From Bin87 sp963668585 (GTDB lineage: Bacteria > Chloroflexota > Dehalococcoidia > Lucifugimonadales > UBA3495): a stretch of DNA of 64,000 nucleotides. The notes below the pieces were generated by a model that was not told the DNA's origin, ran no database searches, and saw only the letters and a program-made list of their open reading frames with translations. Positions 7,604 through 15,889 of the stretch are shown here, piece after piece (the first letter of the stretch is position 1; each line of letters opens with the position of its first letter). Made by a program: the position numbers and the translations under genes. The stretch spans positions 3,534,001 through 3,598,000 of the forward strand of contig OY764869.1 in assembly GCA_963668585.1 (NCBI GenBank). Reading direction: 5' to 3'.

Positions 7604-7929
7604 TGGGGTGTCCCTCCTTGGGTGCTCCGGTTCCGGACCGAACGCCCGAATTTCCGAGTCGTCCGATTCAGCAACGCAAATCATGATTGCGGCGCCACCA
7701 TTATATGACAAATTATTGGGGTAAGGAGAACCGGGATTGTCGCGCGGGGCATCCCGGTTTTGCGAATCCGGACGCCCGGAACACGACCGCCGGTCCAAAC
7801 CTGCGTCGTCGGGAAAGGCTCGCCGGATTCCCGTCCCCGACGTGATCATGCGAGGCAATCACAGAAAGGCCGTGGAAGTCGGCGAGCGCGCGGGAGATCA
7901 CGGCGGCCTCTGTGAAATCAGGCTGCGCC
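7604..7929. other. Intergenic region without a recognisable gene
   Basis: About 326 bases between the Rieske gene and the pheS promoter. It holds only short open frames with no ribosome sites. An ATTATATGACAAATTATT stretch near 7700 is AT-rich and may contain the Rieske promoter on the minus strand, but I could not find a convincing -35 box. Confidence 0.5.
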
Positions 7930-7959
7930 TTGACCCTTCACTCCTACGCTGCCTATAAT
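7930..7959 (+). promoter_or_regulatory. Sigma-70-type promoter of pheS-pheT
   Basis: TTGACC (7930-7935), 18-base spacer, TATAAT (7954-7959). Transcription would begin near 7966, leaving a leader of about 27 bases. That is too short for a T-box and rules out the more upstream ATG at 7912 as the pheS start. Confidence 0.75.
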
Positions 7960-7992
7960 TTTGCATCTTCGATTGTATTGCGGTGCGCTATC

Positions 7993-9054
7993 GTGTCCGA
8001 AGCCATACCCGAATCACCCTCGGCGGCGTCCGTCGCGTCTATGACCAGCCAGGCGCTGGCGGAACTGGGAGCCATCACGGACTCGGATGGGGCTGAACAG
8101 TGGCGAGTCAGCTATCTGGGACGGCGGGGACACATCACCGGGTTGCTCCGTTCCATCCCGCAACTGGACCCGGGCCTGAGGCGCGAGGTAGGCACCCACG
8201 CCAACCAGGCTAAGAACGCTCTGGAAGAGGCGCTGGCCCGCCGCATCCGGGAACTGGCGGAGTCCGAACTGGCCGCCCAGGACGCACTGGATGTCACGCT
8301 CCCTGGGCGACCTGTGGCCACCGGCCGGCTGCATCCCACCACCCAGATCGTCAGGGAGATTTGCAGCGCATTCATGGCCATGGGCTTCAGCGTGGTGGAG
8401 GGTCCGGAGGTTGAACTTGACCACTACAACTTCGAGATGCTGAATATTCCGGCCGGCCACCCCGCGCGGGATATGTGGAACTCGCTGTGGGTGGATTATG
8501 TGAACGAGGAAGGGCAGCAACCCATGCTGCTGCGGACCCACACCTCGCCGATGCAGGCGCGAGTAATGGAGGCGCAGGAGCCGCCGGTGCGCGTCGTAGT
8601 CCCCGGCAAATGTTATCGTTACGAAGCGACGGATGCCACCCACGAATGGCATTTCTATCAAATCGAAGGGTTGGCGGTCGCCGAGGGGATCACCTTTGCC
8701 GACCTGAAAGGCACGCTGTACGAATTCGCCCGGCGCGTCTTCGGCGCTGACCGGCAGATTCGCTTCCGCTGCGATTATTTCCCGTTCGTCGAGCCGGGCG
8801 TTGACATGTCCATTTCCAACTTCGTTGATCCCGCCACCGGGAAGCGCCCCATCAACCGCGACGAGGACTGGATCGAAATCATGGGGGCAGGAATGGTCCA
8901 CCCCCGCGTTCTGGAAGGGGTCGGCTACGATCCGCAGCGGTACACCGGCTTCGCCTTCGGCATGGGTCCGGAACGTATCGGGATGCTCAAATATGGGATC
9001 GACGACATTCGACACTTCTACCGGAACGACGTGAGGTTCCTGCGGCAGTTCTGA
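7993..9054 (+). CDS. pheS: Phenylalanine--tRNA ligase alpha subunit
   Basis: Cytoplasmic class II aminoacyl-tRNA synthetase subunit that forms an alpha2-beta2 complex with PheT and charges tRNA-Phe. 353 residues from GTG 7993, or 337 from ATG 8041, both near the usual 330-350. It has an N-terminal coiled coil (residues 15-95), then the catalytic core with motif 1 (GFSVVEGPEVELDHYNF), motif 2 (GKCYRYEATDATHEWHFYQ) and motif 3 (GFAFGMGPERIGMLKY). The start is uncertain: no clear ribosome site precedes either codon. PheT follows after 33 bases. Confidence 0.95.
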   Translation: MSEAIPESPSAASVASMTSQALAELGAITDSDGAEQWRVSYLGRRGHITGLLRSIPQLDPGLRREVGTHANQAKNALEEALARRIRELAESELAAQDALDVTLPGRPVATGRLHPTTQIVREICSAFMAMGFSVVEGPEVELDHYNFEMLNIPAGHPARDMWNSLWVDYVNEEGQQPMLLRTHTSPMQARVMEAQEPPVRVVVPGKCYRYEATDATHEWHFYQIEGLAVAEGITFADLKGTLYEFARRVFGADRQIRFRCDYFPFVEPGVDMSISNFVDPATGKRPINRDEDWIEIMGAGMVHPRVLEGVGYDPQRYTGFAFGMGPERIGMLKYGIDDIRHFYRNDVRFLRQF

Positions 9055-9087
9055 TGTACCACAACCGGCGATAGGCCCTGCGAAGAT

Positions 9088-11514
9088 ATGCTAATCCCGT
9101 TTTCCTGGCTCTCCCAATACGTTGACATCACGCTGCCGCCGGAGGAACTGGCCCACCGGCTCACGATGGGCGGCATCGAAGTGGGCGACGTCATCACCCG
9201 GGGCGGTTGGGACGGTTGCGTGGTTGGCTACGTGCTCGCCACCAGGCCTCATCCCAACGCGGACACATTGACACTGTGCGAAGTTGACCCTGGCGATGGT
9301 CCGCCGCTCGAAGTGGTCTGCGGTGCCCCCAACGTCGCCGCCGGACAGAAAATCTGCTTTGCCCGTCCGGGAGTAACCCTGCTCAATATGCACACCGGCC
9401 GCCGGGAAGAACTGAAACCGGCCCGCATCCGCGGCGTTGTGTCCGAGGGGATGATCTGCTCGGAAGCGGAGTTGGAAATCAGCGACGAGCATGAGGGCAT
9501 CATCGTGCTGCCCGACGACGCCCAGGTCGGCGCATCGCTGGACGAAGTGCTTGGCGACACGTTCCTAGAACTCGAACTGACGCCCAATCGGGGCGATTGC
9601 CTCTCAATCCTGGGAGTCGCCAGAGAGGTTGCGGCCATCACCGGCCAACTGGTGCGTGCGCCGGAAATATCCTACCCTGAAGCCGCGACTCCGGTGGACC
9701 GGTTGGCGAAAGTGACCGTCGCTGACCCGGACCTATGCCCGCGCTACACCGCGTCGGTAATCACCGGAATCGCCATCGGTCCTTCACCGCAATGGATGCA
9801 GGATCGCCTGACCCGGGCCGGCCTGCGACCCATCAACAACGTGGTGGATGTTACCAACTACGTGATGCTGGAGTTCAACCAGCCTCTCCACGCCTTCGAT
9901 CTGGATACCGTTACCGATCACCACGTGGTAGTGAGACGTGCCGCCGACGGCGAAACGTTCACGACTCTGGACGACGTGGAGCGCACGCTGACTTCCGACA
10001 ACCTGCTGATCGCGGACCCCGCGCAGGCCATTGGCATCGGCGGCATCATGGGCGGCGCCAACAGCGAGATAACAGCGGCCACCACCAACATGCTGCTGGA
10101 ATCGGCCACTTTCCACAACCTGAACAACCGGCGCACCGCCAGCGAACTCGACCTCCGCACCGAGGCCAGCCAACGATTCGAAAAGGGCCTGCGTCCGGAA
10201 CTGGCGCCCATCGCACTCCGTCGAGCCACCCGGTTGATCCTGGAAACCGCGGGTGGAGAGGCGGCCGCCGGCATCGTCGATGTGTATCCGGGAGCCGAAC
10301 AACCGGCTGAGCCCGTGCCGTTGACCGTTTCGCGCCTCCGTCAACTGCTGGGCATGGATCTTGATATAGCCCGCGCCGAATCGGTTCTAGGCGCCCTCGG
10401 CATCGAGACGCGGCGCACCGGGCCGGACAGCCTGGAGGCAAACCCTCCCTACTGGCGCAGCGACATCGCAATCGAAGAAGACCTGATTGAAGAGATCATC
10501 CGCATCATCGGGTATGACGAAGTGCCCACCACGATGCTGTCTTCGCCCATCCCCTACCATCAGGCAAACCCGATGACGACGCTGAAAGACCGCCTGCGCG
10601 ACGCTCTGGCCTCCGCCGGGATGCAGGAAACCATCAGCTACCCGCTGGTCAGCCCCGGCGATCTGGCCAAATTGCGCGCCGGCGACGACGACTCGGCAAT
10701 CATGCTCAGGGTTGCCAACCCCATGTCCTCCGAGCAGGACGTCCTGCGCCCGACCCTGGCCGCCAGCATCCTGGACACGCTGGCCTACAACCGGGGACAC
10801 AATGATGGCGGGTTCCGCTTGTTTGAGGTGGGGCGCGCGTTCATCCCGCAGGATACCGGTTTGCCGACCGAACGGGAACTGGCGGCTGGCGTAATGTCGG
10901 GGCCGCGTTATGACGCCAACTGGCTGGTCGAGGGCGAATCGCTGGACTTTTTTGATCTCTCCGGGACGTTATCCGCAGCGTTGGACCGGATGGGCATCAG
11001 CGCCTCGTTCCAATCTGCGGAGGACACATTGTTCCATCCTGGCCGCTGCGCGAGCATCTCCGTAGCCGGCGTGGAAAATGCGGAAGTTGGCCGCATCGGC
11101 GAAGTGCATCCGGACGTTTGCGACGCCTTTGACCTGGGATCCGATCCGGTCGTCTATTTCGAACTAAAGCTGGACGACCTCCTGGCCGCGTGCGAAGACG
11201 AAGCATCGAACCAAAACCGATTCCAATCGCTTTCCAGGTTCCCGTCCGCCAACCGCGACCTTGCCCTGGTGGTGCCCGCGGAAGTCCCCAACAGCCAGAT
11301 CCAGCGACTCATCGAGAGGGTTCGCCTGGTGGAACGCGCCGAACTGTTCGACGTTTATGCGGGCGAAAACGTGCCCGAGGGCACGCGTTCCCTGGCATTC
11401 CGCATCCGGTTCCGCGCTGCAGACCGCACGCTGACCGCCGAAGAAGTGAACCGTGCGATGAACGGCTTGATGCGAGTCCTGGAGCGGGAAGCCGGAGCGA
11501 CCCTGAGGGGTTAG
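9088..11514 (+). CDS. pheT: Phenylalanine--tRNA ligase beta subunit
   Basis: 808 residues, the usual size. In order: N-terminal tRNA-binding/EMAP-like OB domain (about 40-150, CEVDPGDGPPLEVVCGAPNV), B1/B3-4 editing domain (MLEFNQPLHAFDLD near 255, and GGIMGGANSEI), B5 domain (DLIEEIIRIIGYDEVP near 470), a catalytic-like core, and the C-terminal anticodon-binding FDX-ACB domain (SRFPSANRDLALVVP near 715). Complete and in frame. Co-transcribed with pheS. Confidence 0.97.
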   Translation: MLIPFSWLSQYVDITLPPEELAHRLTMGGIEVGDVITRGGWDGCVVGYVLATRPHPNADTLTLCEVDPGDGPPLEVVCGAPNVAAGQKICFARPGVTLLNMHTGRREELKPARIRGVVSEGMICSEAELEISDEHEGIIVLPDDAQVGASLDEVLGDTFLELELTPNRGDCLSILGVAREVAAITGQLVRAPEISYPEAATPVDRLAKVTVADPDLCPRYTASVITGIAIGPSPQWMQDRLTRAGLRPINNVVDVTNYVMLEFNQPLHAFDLDTVTDHHVVVRRAADGETFTTLDDVERTLTSDNLLIADPAQAIGIGGIMGGANSEITAATTNMLLESATFHNLNNRRTASELDLRTEASQRFEKGLRPELAPIALRRATRLILETAGGEAAAGIVDVYPGAEQPAEPVPLTVSRLRQLLGMDLDIARAESVLGALGIETRRTGPDSLEANPPYWRSDIAIEEDLIEEIIRIIGYDEVPTTMLSSPIPYHQANPMTTLKDRLRDALASAGMQETISYPLVSPGDLAKLRAGDDDSAIMLRVANPMSSEQDVLRPTLAASILDTLAYNRGHNDGGFRLFEVGRAFIPQDTGLPTERELAAGVMSGPRYDANWLVEGESLDFFDLSGTLSAALDRMGISASFQSAEDTLFHPGRCASISVAGVENAEVGRIGEVHPDVCDAFDLGSDPVVYFELKLDDLLAACEDEASNQNRFQSLSRFPSANRDLALVVPAEVPNSQIQRLIERVRLVERAELFDVYAGENVPEGTRSLAFRIRFRAADRTLTAEEVNRAMNGLMRVLEREAGATLRG

Positions 11515-11843
11515 CGGCACGCCACCCGCAATCCCGAGACGCCTTGATTCTGCGCTGTCGGAGCAGGTCTAAACCCGGTGCTTGGACGGAACGAGGCGTA
11601 CCCCATTTGCCTCACGCCAAAACCGCTTGGATTTCTCGCCGCGACGTGGCAGTTCACCCTCAGGGTTTGTATGTCGGATGTTTTCGTTGCCGCAAGTAAA
11701 CGATGAGCGTTTTCTGGTGCGAAGCGCGGGTTCGGCCTGTGGTAAGATGATAATACCGCCAAATTTTTTCGGGCGGTATCCGGCGTCCCCATAGTTTGCA
11801 TCCGACGAACTGCAGCCGGCCATGGCCCGCGGACGGTAACACC
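11515..11843. other. Intergenic region upstream of moeA
   Basis: Roughly 330 bases without a convincing gene. A hairpin with stem ATACCGCC / GGCGGTAT (11754-11780) lies directly after a GATAAT box. It has no T-tract on the plus strand, so it is not an evident terminator for either direction. No molybdenum-cofactor riboswitch structure was recognised. Confidence 0.45.
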
Positions 11844-13247
11844 ATGACTACCCACCGGGAACCCCGCTCTCTGCACGCCCATGACGCGCATGGCGACGGC
11901 GACCACGAGAGCATCCACGACCACGGCGGACACCATGGGCACGGCCACCGAGGCCACCAGGCCAACGGCTCGCACGGTCACGAAGATATGCTGGAGGTGG
12001 AGGAGGCGTTCGCGCGTATCATCGCCAACTTTGCTCGGCTCGACGCGGTGGAACTTCCGCTGCTTGAATGCCTGGGCATGGCGTTGGCCGAGGACATCAC
12101 CTCGCCGCTGGAACTGCCGCCGCTTGCCAACTCCGCCATGGACGGCTACGCCGTGCTGCACGCCGACATCGCTGGCGCGTTGGAATCTCCGCCAACCCTT
12201 GCGGTCATCTCTGCGGTGGCAGCCGGTCAGGTGTCCACCGATACCGTTGTCGCCGGCAAGGCCATCCGAATCATGACCGGCGCCCCGGTTCCCGACGGCG
12301 CCGACACCGTGGTGCCCTTCGAGGAAACCGACGAACTCGACCGCCGCGGTCGTGGGGAACCACTGGATCAGATAATCATCCACAAGGCTCTGCCCCTGGG
12401 TAGCAACGTGCGCCCGGCCGGCGAAGACGTCGCCGCCGGGGAGTTGGTGCTGCCGGCCGGAACCGTGGTGAGGGCCGCCGAGGCCGGCGTGATGGCATCG
12501 TTAGGGCTCGCCACCGCGAGAGTGACCCGTCGCCCAGTGGTGGCGGTGCTGTCCACTGGCGATGAGCTTACCCCAGCCGGCGAAGCCCTGGCTCCGGGGC
12601 ACATCTACGACAGCAACAGCAGCAGCGTCGCCGCAGCCGTGATCGCCGCCGGCGGGACACCGCGCATCATCGGGATCGCCCGGGACACCCTCGAAGACCT
12701 TCATAGATGCATCGATGAAGCCTCCGACACCGATATGCTGGTAACGTCCGCCGGTGTGTCCAAGGGCGACTATGACATGGTCAAAGACGTGCTGGAACAA
12801 CGGGGCGATATGAACTTCTGGTCGGTGCGGATGCGGCCCGCCAAGCCACTGGCTTTCGGCCTGCTGCGCACCGAAGGGGAGCGGCCGCTGCCCCTGCTCG
12901 GACTGCCGGGAAACCCGGTCAGCGCCCTGCTGGCTTTTGAGATGTTCGGCCGACCCGCCATCCGGCGGATGCTGGGGAGAGACAGGTTGGCGCGGCCCGT
13001 TGTGGAAGGCGTGCTGACCGGCCCCATATTCAACAGCGACGGCCGCCGGGTTTATGCCCGGGTGGAAGTCGAGCGCCGAGACGGGACCTGGTTCGCGAAT
13101 CCCACAGGTCCGCAAGGTTCCAACATACTGACATCCCTGTCGCGTGCCAATGGATTGGCGATTTGTCCGGCCGATCTGCCGCGCAAGGAAGCTGGACAGG
13201 CGGTCAAAATAATCATGCTGGATTGGAATGAAGAGGTTGCTCAATGA
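11844..13247 (+). CDS. moeA: Molybdopterin molybdenumtransferase with His-rich N-terminal extension
   Basis: MoeA inserts molybdate into adenylylated molybdopterin. From ATG 11844 the protein has 467 residues; the MoeA homology begins at about residue 49 (MLEVEEAFARI), giving a normal length of about 419. Recognisable are NSAMDGYAV, MTGAPVPDGADTVVPFEE, the MPT-binding domain (STGDEL, YDSNSSSV, AGVSKGDYD) and GNPVSALLAFEMFG. The first 48 residues are unusually rich in His, with His-Gly-His clusters, resembling metal-storage tails of metallochaperones; this is inferred. The frame overlaps the next gene by ATGA. A Moco enzyme is encoded at 60213. Confidence 0.93.
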   Translation: MTTHREPRSLHAHDAHGDGDHESIHDHGGHHGHGHRGHQANGSHGHEDMLEVEEAFARIIANFARLDAVELPLLECLGMALAEDITSPLELPPLANSAMDGYAVLHADIAGALESPPTLAVISAVAAGQVSTDTVVAGKAIRIMTGAPVPDGADTVVPFEETDELDRRGRGEPLDQIIIHKALPLGSNVRPAGEDVAAGELVLPAGTVVRAAEAGVMASLGLATARVTRRPVVAVLSTGDELTPAGEALAPGHIYDSNSSSVAAAVIAAGGTPRIIGIARDTLEDLHRCIDEASDTDMLVTSAGVSKGDYDMVKDVLEQRGDMNFWSVRMRPAKPLAFGLLRTEGERPLPLLGLPGNPVSALLAFEMFGRPAIRRMLGRDRLARPVVEGVLTGPIFNSDGRRVYARVEVERRDGTWFANPTGPQGSNILTSLSRANGLAICPADLPRKEAGQAVKIIMLDWNEEVAQ

Positions 13248-13849
13248 CGACAGTTTCCATTAATCCCCGTTTGGAAGGGCTGGAATATCGCTTCAATCTC
13301 GAACGACTGGCCGAACTCAACCGGTCGCCAGTGCCGTTGTTGTTAGCCCGCCTGACGTCAGCGTGCCCTTCTCATGGGAAAACGCAGACCGAGGTCAACG
13401 ACCCGGTCGCGCTGCTGGCTGAGATTCGGCGGCACTGCGCTGACGACGACGATTTCATTCGGCAATCGATGCCTCTGCAGGAGATCGTGTTTCGCACCCT
13501 CCTCCTTGCCGACGACCAGACCATGACGCTGGGAGATTTGCACTACGAACTGACCGAGCGCTGGTCCTCGGCAATCCGGCCCATTTCCATTACGGTGGCC
13601 GGCTTGGCGCGCATCCTGGACGTCGACGTCTTCTACGGCTTCGAAAAGCTGCCGTCGCAGGAACCGGAGATAGTCGAGGCCGACCTGCCCATGCTCACGG
13701 CAGGGGACAACGACGACAGTCTGCTGGACCAAATCTTCGCCGCCATCGCTGAGGATGCCGCCGACGAAACCGACGAAGTTGATGACCCGTTCGAAGAGGA
13801 CGACGAAGACGATCCATACGAGGAAGACGAGGAGGAAGCCGACGATTAA
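13244..13849 (+). CDS. Hypothetical protein with acidic tail, coupled to moeA
   Basis: 201 residues, not recognised. The middle (about 80-135: LQEIVFRTLLLADDQTMTL then ELTERWSSAIRPI) has the look of a winged-helix domain. The last 45 residues are almost all Asp and Glu, with only a few hydrophobic residues, so likely disordered. The ATG overlaps the moeA TGA (ATGA), which indicates translational coupling. A molybdenum-cofactor or chromosome-segregation (ScpB-like) role is conceivable but unsupported. Confidence 0.65.
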   Translation: MTTVSINPRLEGLEYRFNLERLAELNRSPVPLLLARLTSACPSHGKTQTEVNDPVALLAEIRRHCADDDDFIRQSMPLQEIVFRTLLLADDQTMTLGDLHYELTERWSSAIRPISITVAGLARILDVDVFYGFEKLPSQEPEIVEADLPMLTAGDNDDSLLDQIFAAIAEDAADETDEVDDPFEEDDEDDPYEEDEEEADD

Positions 13850-13915
13850 TCAGTTCCACCGGACCCAAGGCAGCAAATCCAAATAATGAATATCGCGTTT
13901 GGTATTGGTGAATCG

Positions 13916-13944
13916 TTGACTGAGTGTTGAGCCGCCGCTAAAAT
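13916..13944 (+). promoter_or_regulatory. Sigma-70-type promoter of infC-rpmI-rplT
   Basis: TTGACT (13916-13921), 17-base spacer, TAAAAT (13939-13944). The start would be near 13951, leaving a leader of about 68 bases before infC. Confidence 0.7.
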
Positions 13945-14018
13945 AGGGGTACATTGAATGTTGGCGACTCGGATCGGCCGAGTTGAGACCACAACAATAT
14001 GCACAGGGAGGTGGCGCC

Positions 14019-14582
14019 ATAGCCAGGCAATATAGGGTCAACGAACAGATACGCGTCCCGCGAGTACGGGTAATTGGAGAAGATGGCGAGCAGCTTGGCG
14101 TAATGACCGTGTCAGACGCGCTCTCCAGGGCGCGAATGCATGAACTTGACCTGGTGGAGGTGGCCCCCAACGCCGACCCTCCGGTTGCCCGACTATTGGA
14201 CTACGGAAAGCTCCGTTACCTGTCATCCAAGAAGGAACGCGAGACCCGAAAATCCCAGAAAAGCAACGAACTCAAGGAAGTGCGTTTCCGGCCCAATATC
14301 GGCACGCATGACTTTGACGCCAAGATGCGCAAGGTGCGTCAGTTCATAGGCAACGGCGACAAGGTCAAGCTCACGGTGCGATTCCGGGGGCGTGAAGCCG
14401 TCCATCAGCAGAACGGTCTCTCTCTGCTCAAGAAAGTGGCCGAAGAAATGAAGGACGACATTCGCCTTGAGCAACAGCCGTCTATGGAAGGTCGCGCGAT
14501 GTCGATGGTGCTGATCCCCAGCCCCGTGACCACGACCCGCCCGGAACGCGGCGAAGACAGGGAAGCAGCCACAGCGGAATAG
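14019..14582 (+). CDS. infC: Translation initiation factor IF-3 (probable AUA start codon)
   Basis: 187 residues covering both IF-3 domains: N-terminal (QYRVNEQIRVPRVRVIGEDG, then LDLVEVAPNADPPVARLLDY), the basic linker (KKERETRKSQKSNELKEVRF) and the C-terminal domain (IGTHDFDAKMRKVRQFI, VKLTVRFRGRE). The ORF has no in-frame ATG or GTG before the conserved N-terminus. A good ribosome site, GGGAGG at 14006-14011, is placed seven bases before ATA at 14019. infC is known for AUU-type starts through which IF-3 represses its own synthesis, so AUA here is the most likely start. TTG at 13983 is an alternative without a ribosome site. Confidence 0.93.
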   Translation: MARQYRVNEQIRVPRVRVIGEDGEQLGVMTVSDALSRARMHELDLVEVAPNADPPVARLLDYGKLRYLSSKKERETRKSQKSNELKEVRFRPNIGTHDFDAKMRKVRQFIGNGDKVKLTVRFRGREAVHQQNGLSLLKKVAEEMKDDIRLEQQPSMEGRAMSMVLIPSPVTTTRPERGEDREAATAE

Positions 14583-14588
14583 AGAAGT

Positions 14589-14789
14589 ATGCCCAAACTT
14601 AAAACCCACAAAGGCGCCAAAGCGCGCATCCATGTAACCGGCTCCGGAAAACTCATGCGCCGAAAGCGCATGAGTAGTCATCTACGGCGCAAAAAGCCTA
14701 AGAAGGTAACCAGGAAATTCGCCCAGAAAGTGGCTTACGACAAGGCTGACGTGAAGCGGCTGAGCCGATTGATACCGTACGACGCCTAA
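14589..14789 (+). CDS. rpmI: 50S ribosomal protein L35
   Basis: 66-residue basic protein with the family signature MPKLKTHKGAKAR and the RRKRMSSHLRRKKPKK stretch. It lies 6 bases after infC, in the conserved infC-rpmI-rplT order. Confidence 0.97.
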   Translation: MPKLKTHKGAKARIHVTGSGKLMRRKRMSSHLRRKKPKKVTRKFAQKVAYDKADVKRLSRLIPYDA

Positions 14790-14809
14790 AATTTGGAGAA
14801 CCTTACACC

Positions 14810-15169
14810 GTGCCAAGAGTGAAACGGGGCGTGACCAAACGCGCCCGCCACAAGAAAGTCCTGAAAGCCGCCAAGGGATACCGGGCGTCGTCAAGCCGCA
14901 ACTACAAGTGGGCCAAAGAGGCGGTGATGCATGCGTGGAGCCACGCCTATCGCCACCGTCGCGAGCGCAAAGGCGACTTCCGCAGGCTGTGGATCATCCG
15001 CATTGGCGCTGCGTGCCGCCAGCACGGCACCACGTACAGCCAGTTCATACACGGGCTGAACGTCGCGGGGATTGAGATCGACCGCAAGATGCTGGCCGAC
15101 ATGGCCGTGCGGGATCCTGAAGCTTTCGAGCGACTGTTGGAACTTGCCGCCGCCGCAACGGCCAACTGA
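14810..15169 (+). CDS. rplT: 50S ribosomal protein L20
   Basis: 119 residues; GTG start with TTGGAGAA upstream. The N-terminal basic tail (MPRVKRGVTKRARHKKVLK) and the globular part (RLWIIRIGAACRQHGTTYSQ, then FIHGLNVAGIEIDRKMLADM) are typical. L20 binds 23S rRNA early in assembly and in many bacteria represses this operon; no leader structure for that was identified here. Confidence 0.97.
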   Translation: MPRVKRGVTKRARHKKVLKAAKGYRASSSRNYKWAKEAVMHAWSHAYRHRRERKGDFRRLWIIRIGAACRQHGTTYSQFIHGLNVAGIEIDRKMLADMAVRDPEAFERLLELAAAATAN

Positions 15170-15196
15170 TCATCTAAACCGCGCCGCAGTAATATC

Positions 15197-15224
15197 GTAG
15201 GGGCGAATGAACATTCGCCCCTAC
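15197..15224. repeat. GTAG...CTAC dispersed palindrome (copy 2)
   Basis: GTAGGGGCGAATGA/ACATTCGCCCCTAC, a near-perfect 28-bp palindrome between convergent rplT and the lipoprotein gene. Its CTA at 15221-15223 is the stop codon (TAG) of the minus-strand lipoprotein. Confidence 0.8.
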
Positions 15225-15889
15225 GGATTTAAATGCTCCCAGGTGACCAACGTCCGATCCGTAATCTCGCAATCGTACAGTGCCAGGTCCCGACGAAGGT
15301 GGTTGCGACCTCCGGCCGGTTCACCAGAACCCGCGGCCACGCCGAGGCACAGGGGATTGCTACCTGCCACGGGCAGATATACCCATCCATGTTCGTTGAC
15401 GGTGAAGGCCTGCCCGGACAGGCCGGAATCGCATGGCGCGACATGAACCGGAGCGTCCAGCGCCAGGTTGAAGGCAGTGAGGCAGCGATCGTATTCAACC
15501 AATTTCATGACCCCGTCAGGGACCGCCACAAACAACTGGTCGTGGGAACCGGGTTTGCAGGTGTGCGCCTGCAGAGGCGATTCCAGCCGTATGTTGTCGC
15601 CAAACCCGGCGACGTCAACGCAATAGCCCTGCGGGTCGTCCAGGAAATCTGTGAGACGGAGCAGGGCGCCCGCCATCAACTGGGGAGAAGCCGGAGTATC
15701 CGTTGCGGCGGCCGGCGTTGGCATGGGCTGGGCGGTCGCCGCCGAGGTCGGAAGCGCGGCGACGGTACCAACGGGTGCCTGAGTATGCTCAACTGAAGGA
15801 ACAGCAGAACCCGTCGGATCCGCGGCGCACGCTACCAGAGCCACTACTGCCAGCCACGTAATCGTCAACGCCAATAGGCGGCGACTCAT
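15221..15889 (-). CDS. Lipoprotein with ricin-B-type beta-trefoil-like domain
   Basis: 222 residues. A lipoprotein signal (about residues 5-21, lipobox LVAC) is followed by a Pro/Thr/Ala linker to about 65. The C-terminal domain has three similar blocks, each with a Cys-hydrophobic motif (CVDVAGF, CLTAFNL, CLGVAAG), as in ricin-type beta-trefoil lectins; carbohydrate binding is inferred. The ATG at 15889 overlaps the M20 peptidase stop (ATGA), so it is translated from the peptidase mRNA. The TAG stop is provided by the palindrome at 15197-15224. Confidence 0.75.
   Translation of the reverse strand: MSRRLLALTITWLAVVALVACAADPTGSAVPSVEHTQAPVGTVAALPTSAATAQPMPTPAAATDTPASPQLMAGALLRLTDFLDDPQGYCVDVAGFGDNIRLESPLQAHTCKPGSHDQLFVAVPDGVMKLVEYDRCLTAFNLALDAPVHVAPCDSGLSGQAFTVNEHGWVYLPVAGSNPLCLGVAAGSGEPAGGRNHLRRDLALYDCEITDRTLVTWEHLNP

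Noticed and set aside
7604..7929. Search for a T-box riboswitch before pheS
   Set aside because: The leader after the mapped-looking promoter is only about 27 bases, too short.
7912..7992. More upstream ATG (7912) as the pheS start
   Set aside because: A good promoter (TATAAT at 7954-7959) lies downstream of that ATG, and the extra residues do not resemble PheS.
11700..11790. Molybdenum-cofactor riboswitch upstream of moeA
   Set aside because: Only one simple hairpin is seen; the multi-stem core could not be found by eye.
11511..12383. Minus-strand open frame overlapping the start of moeA
   Set aside because: No start signal or family features; it runs antisense to the conserved moeA frame.
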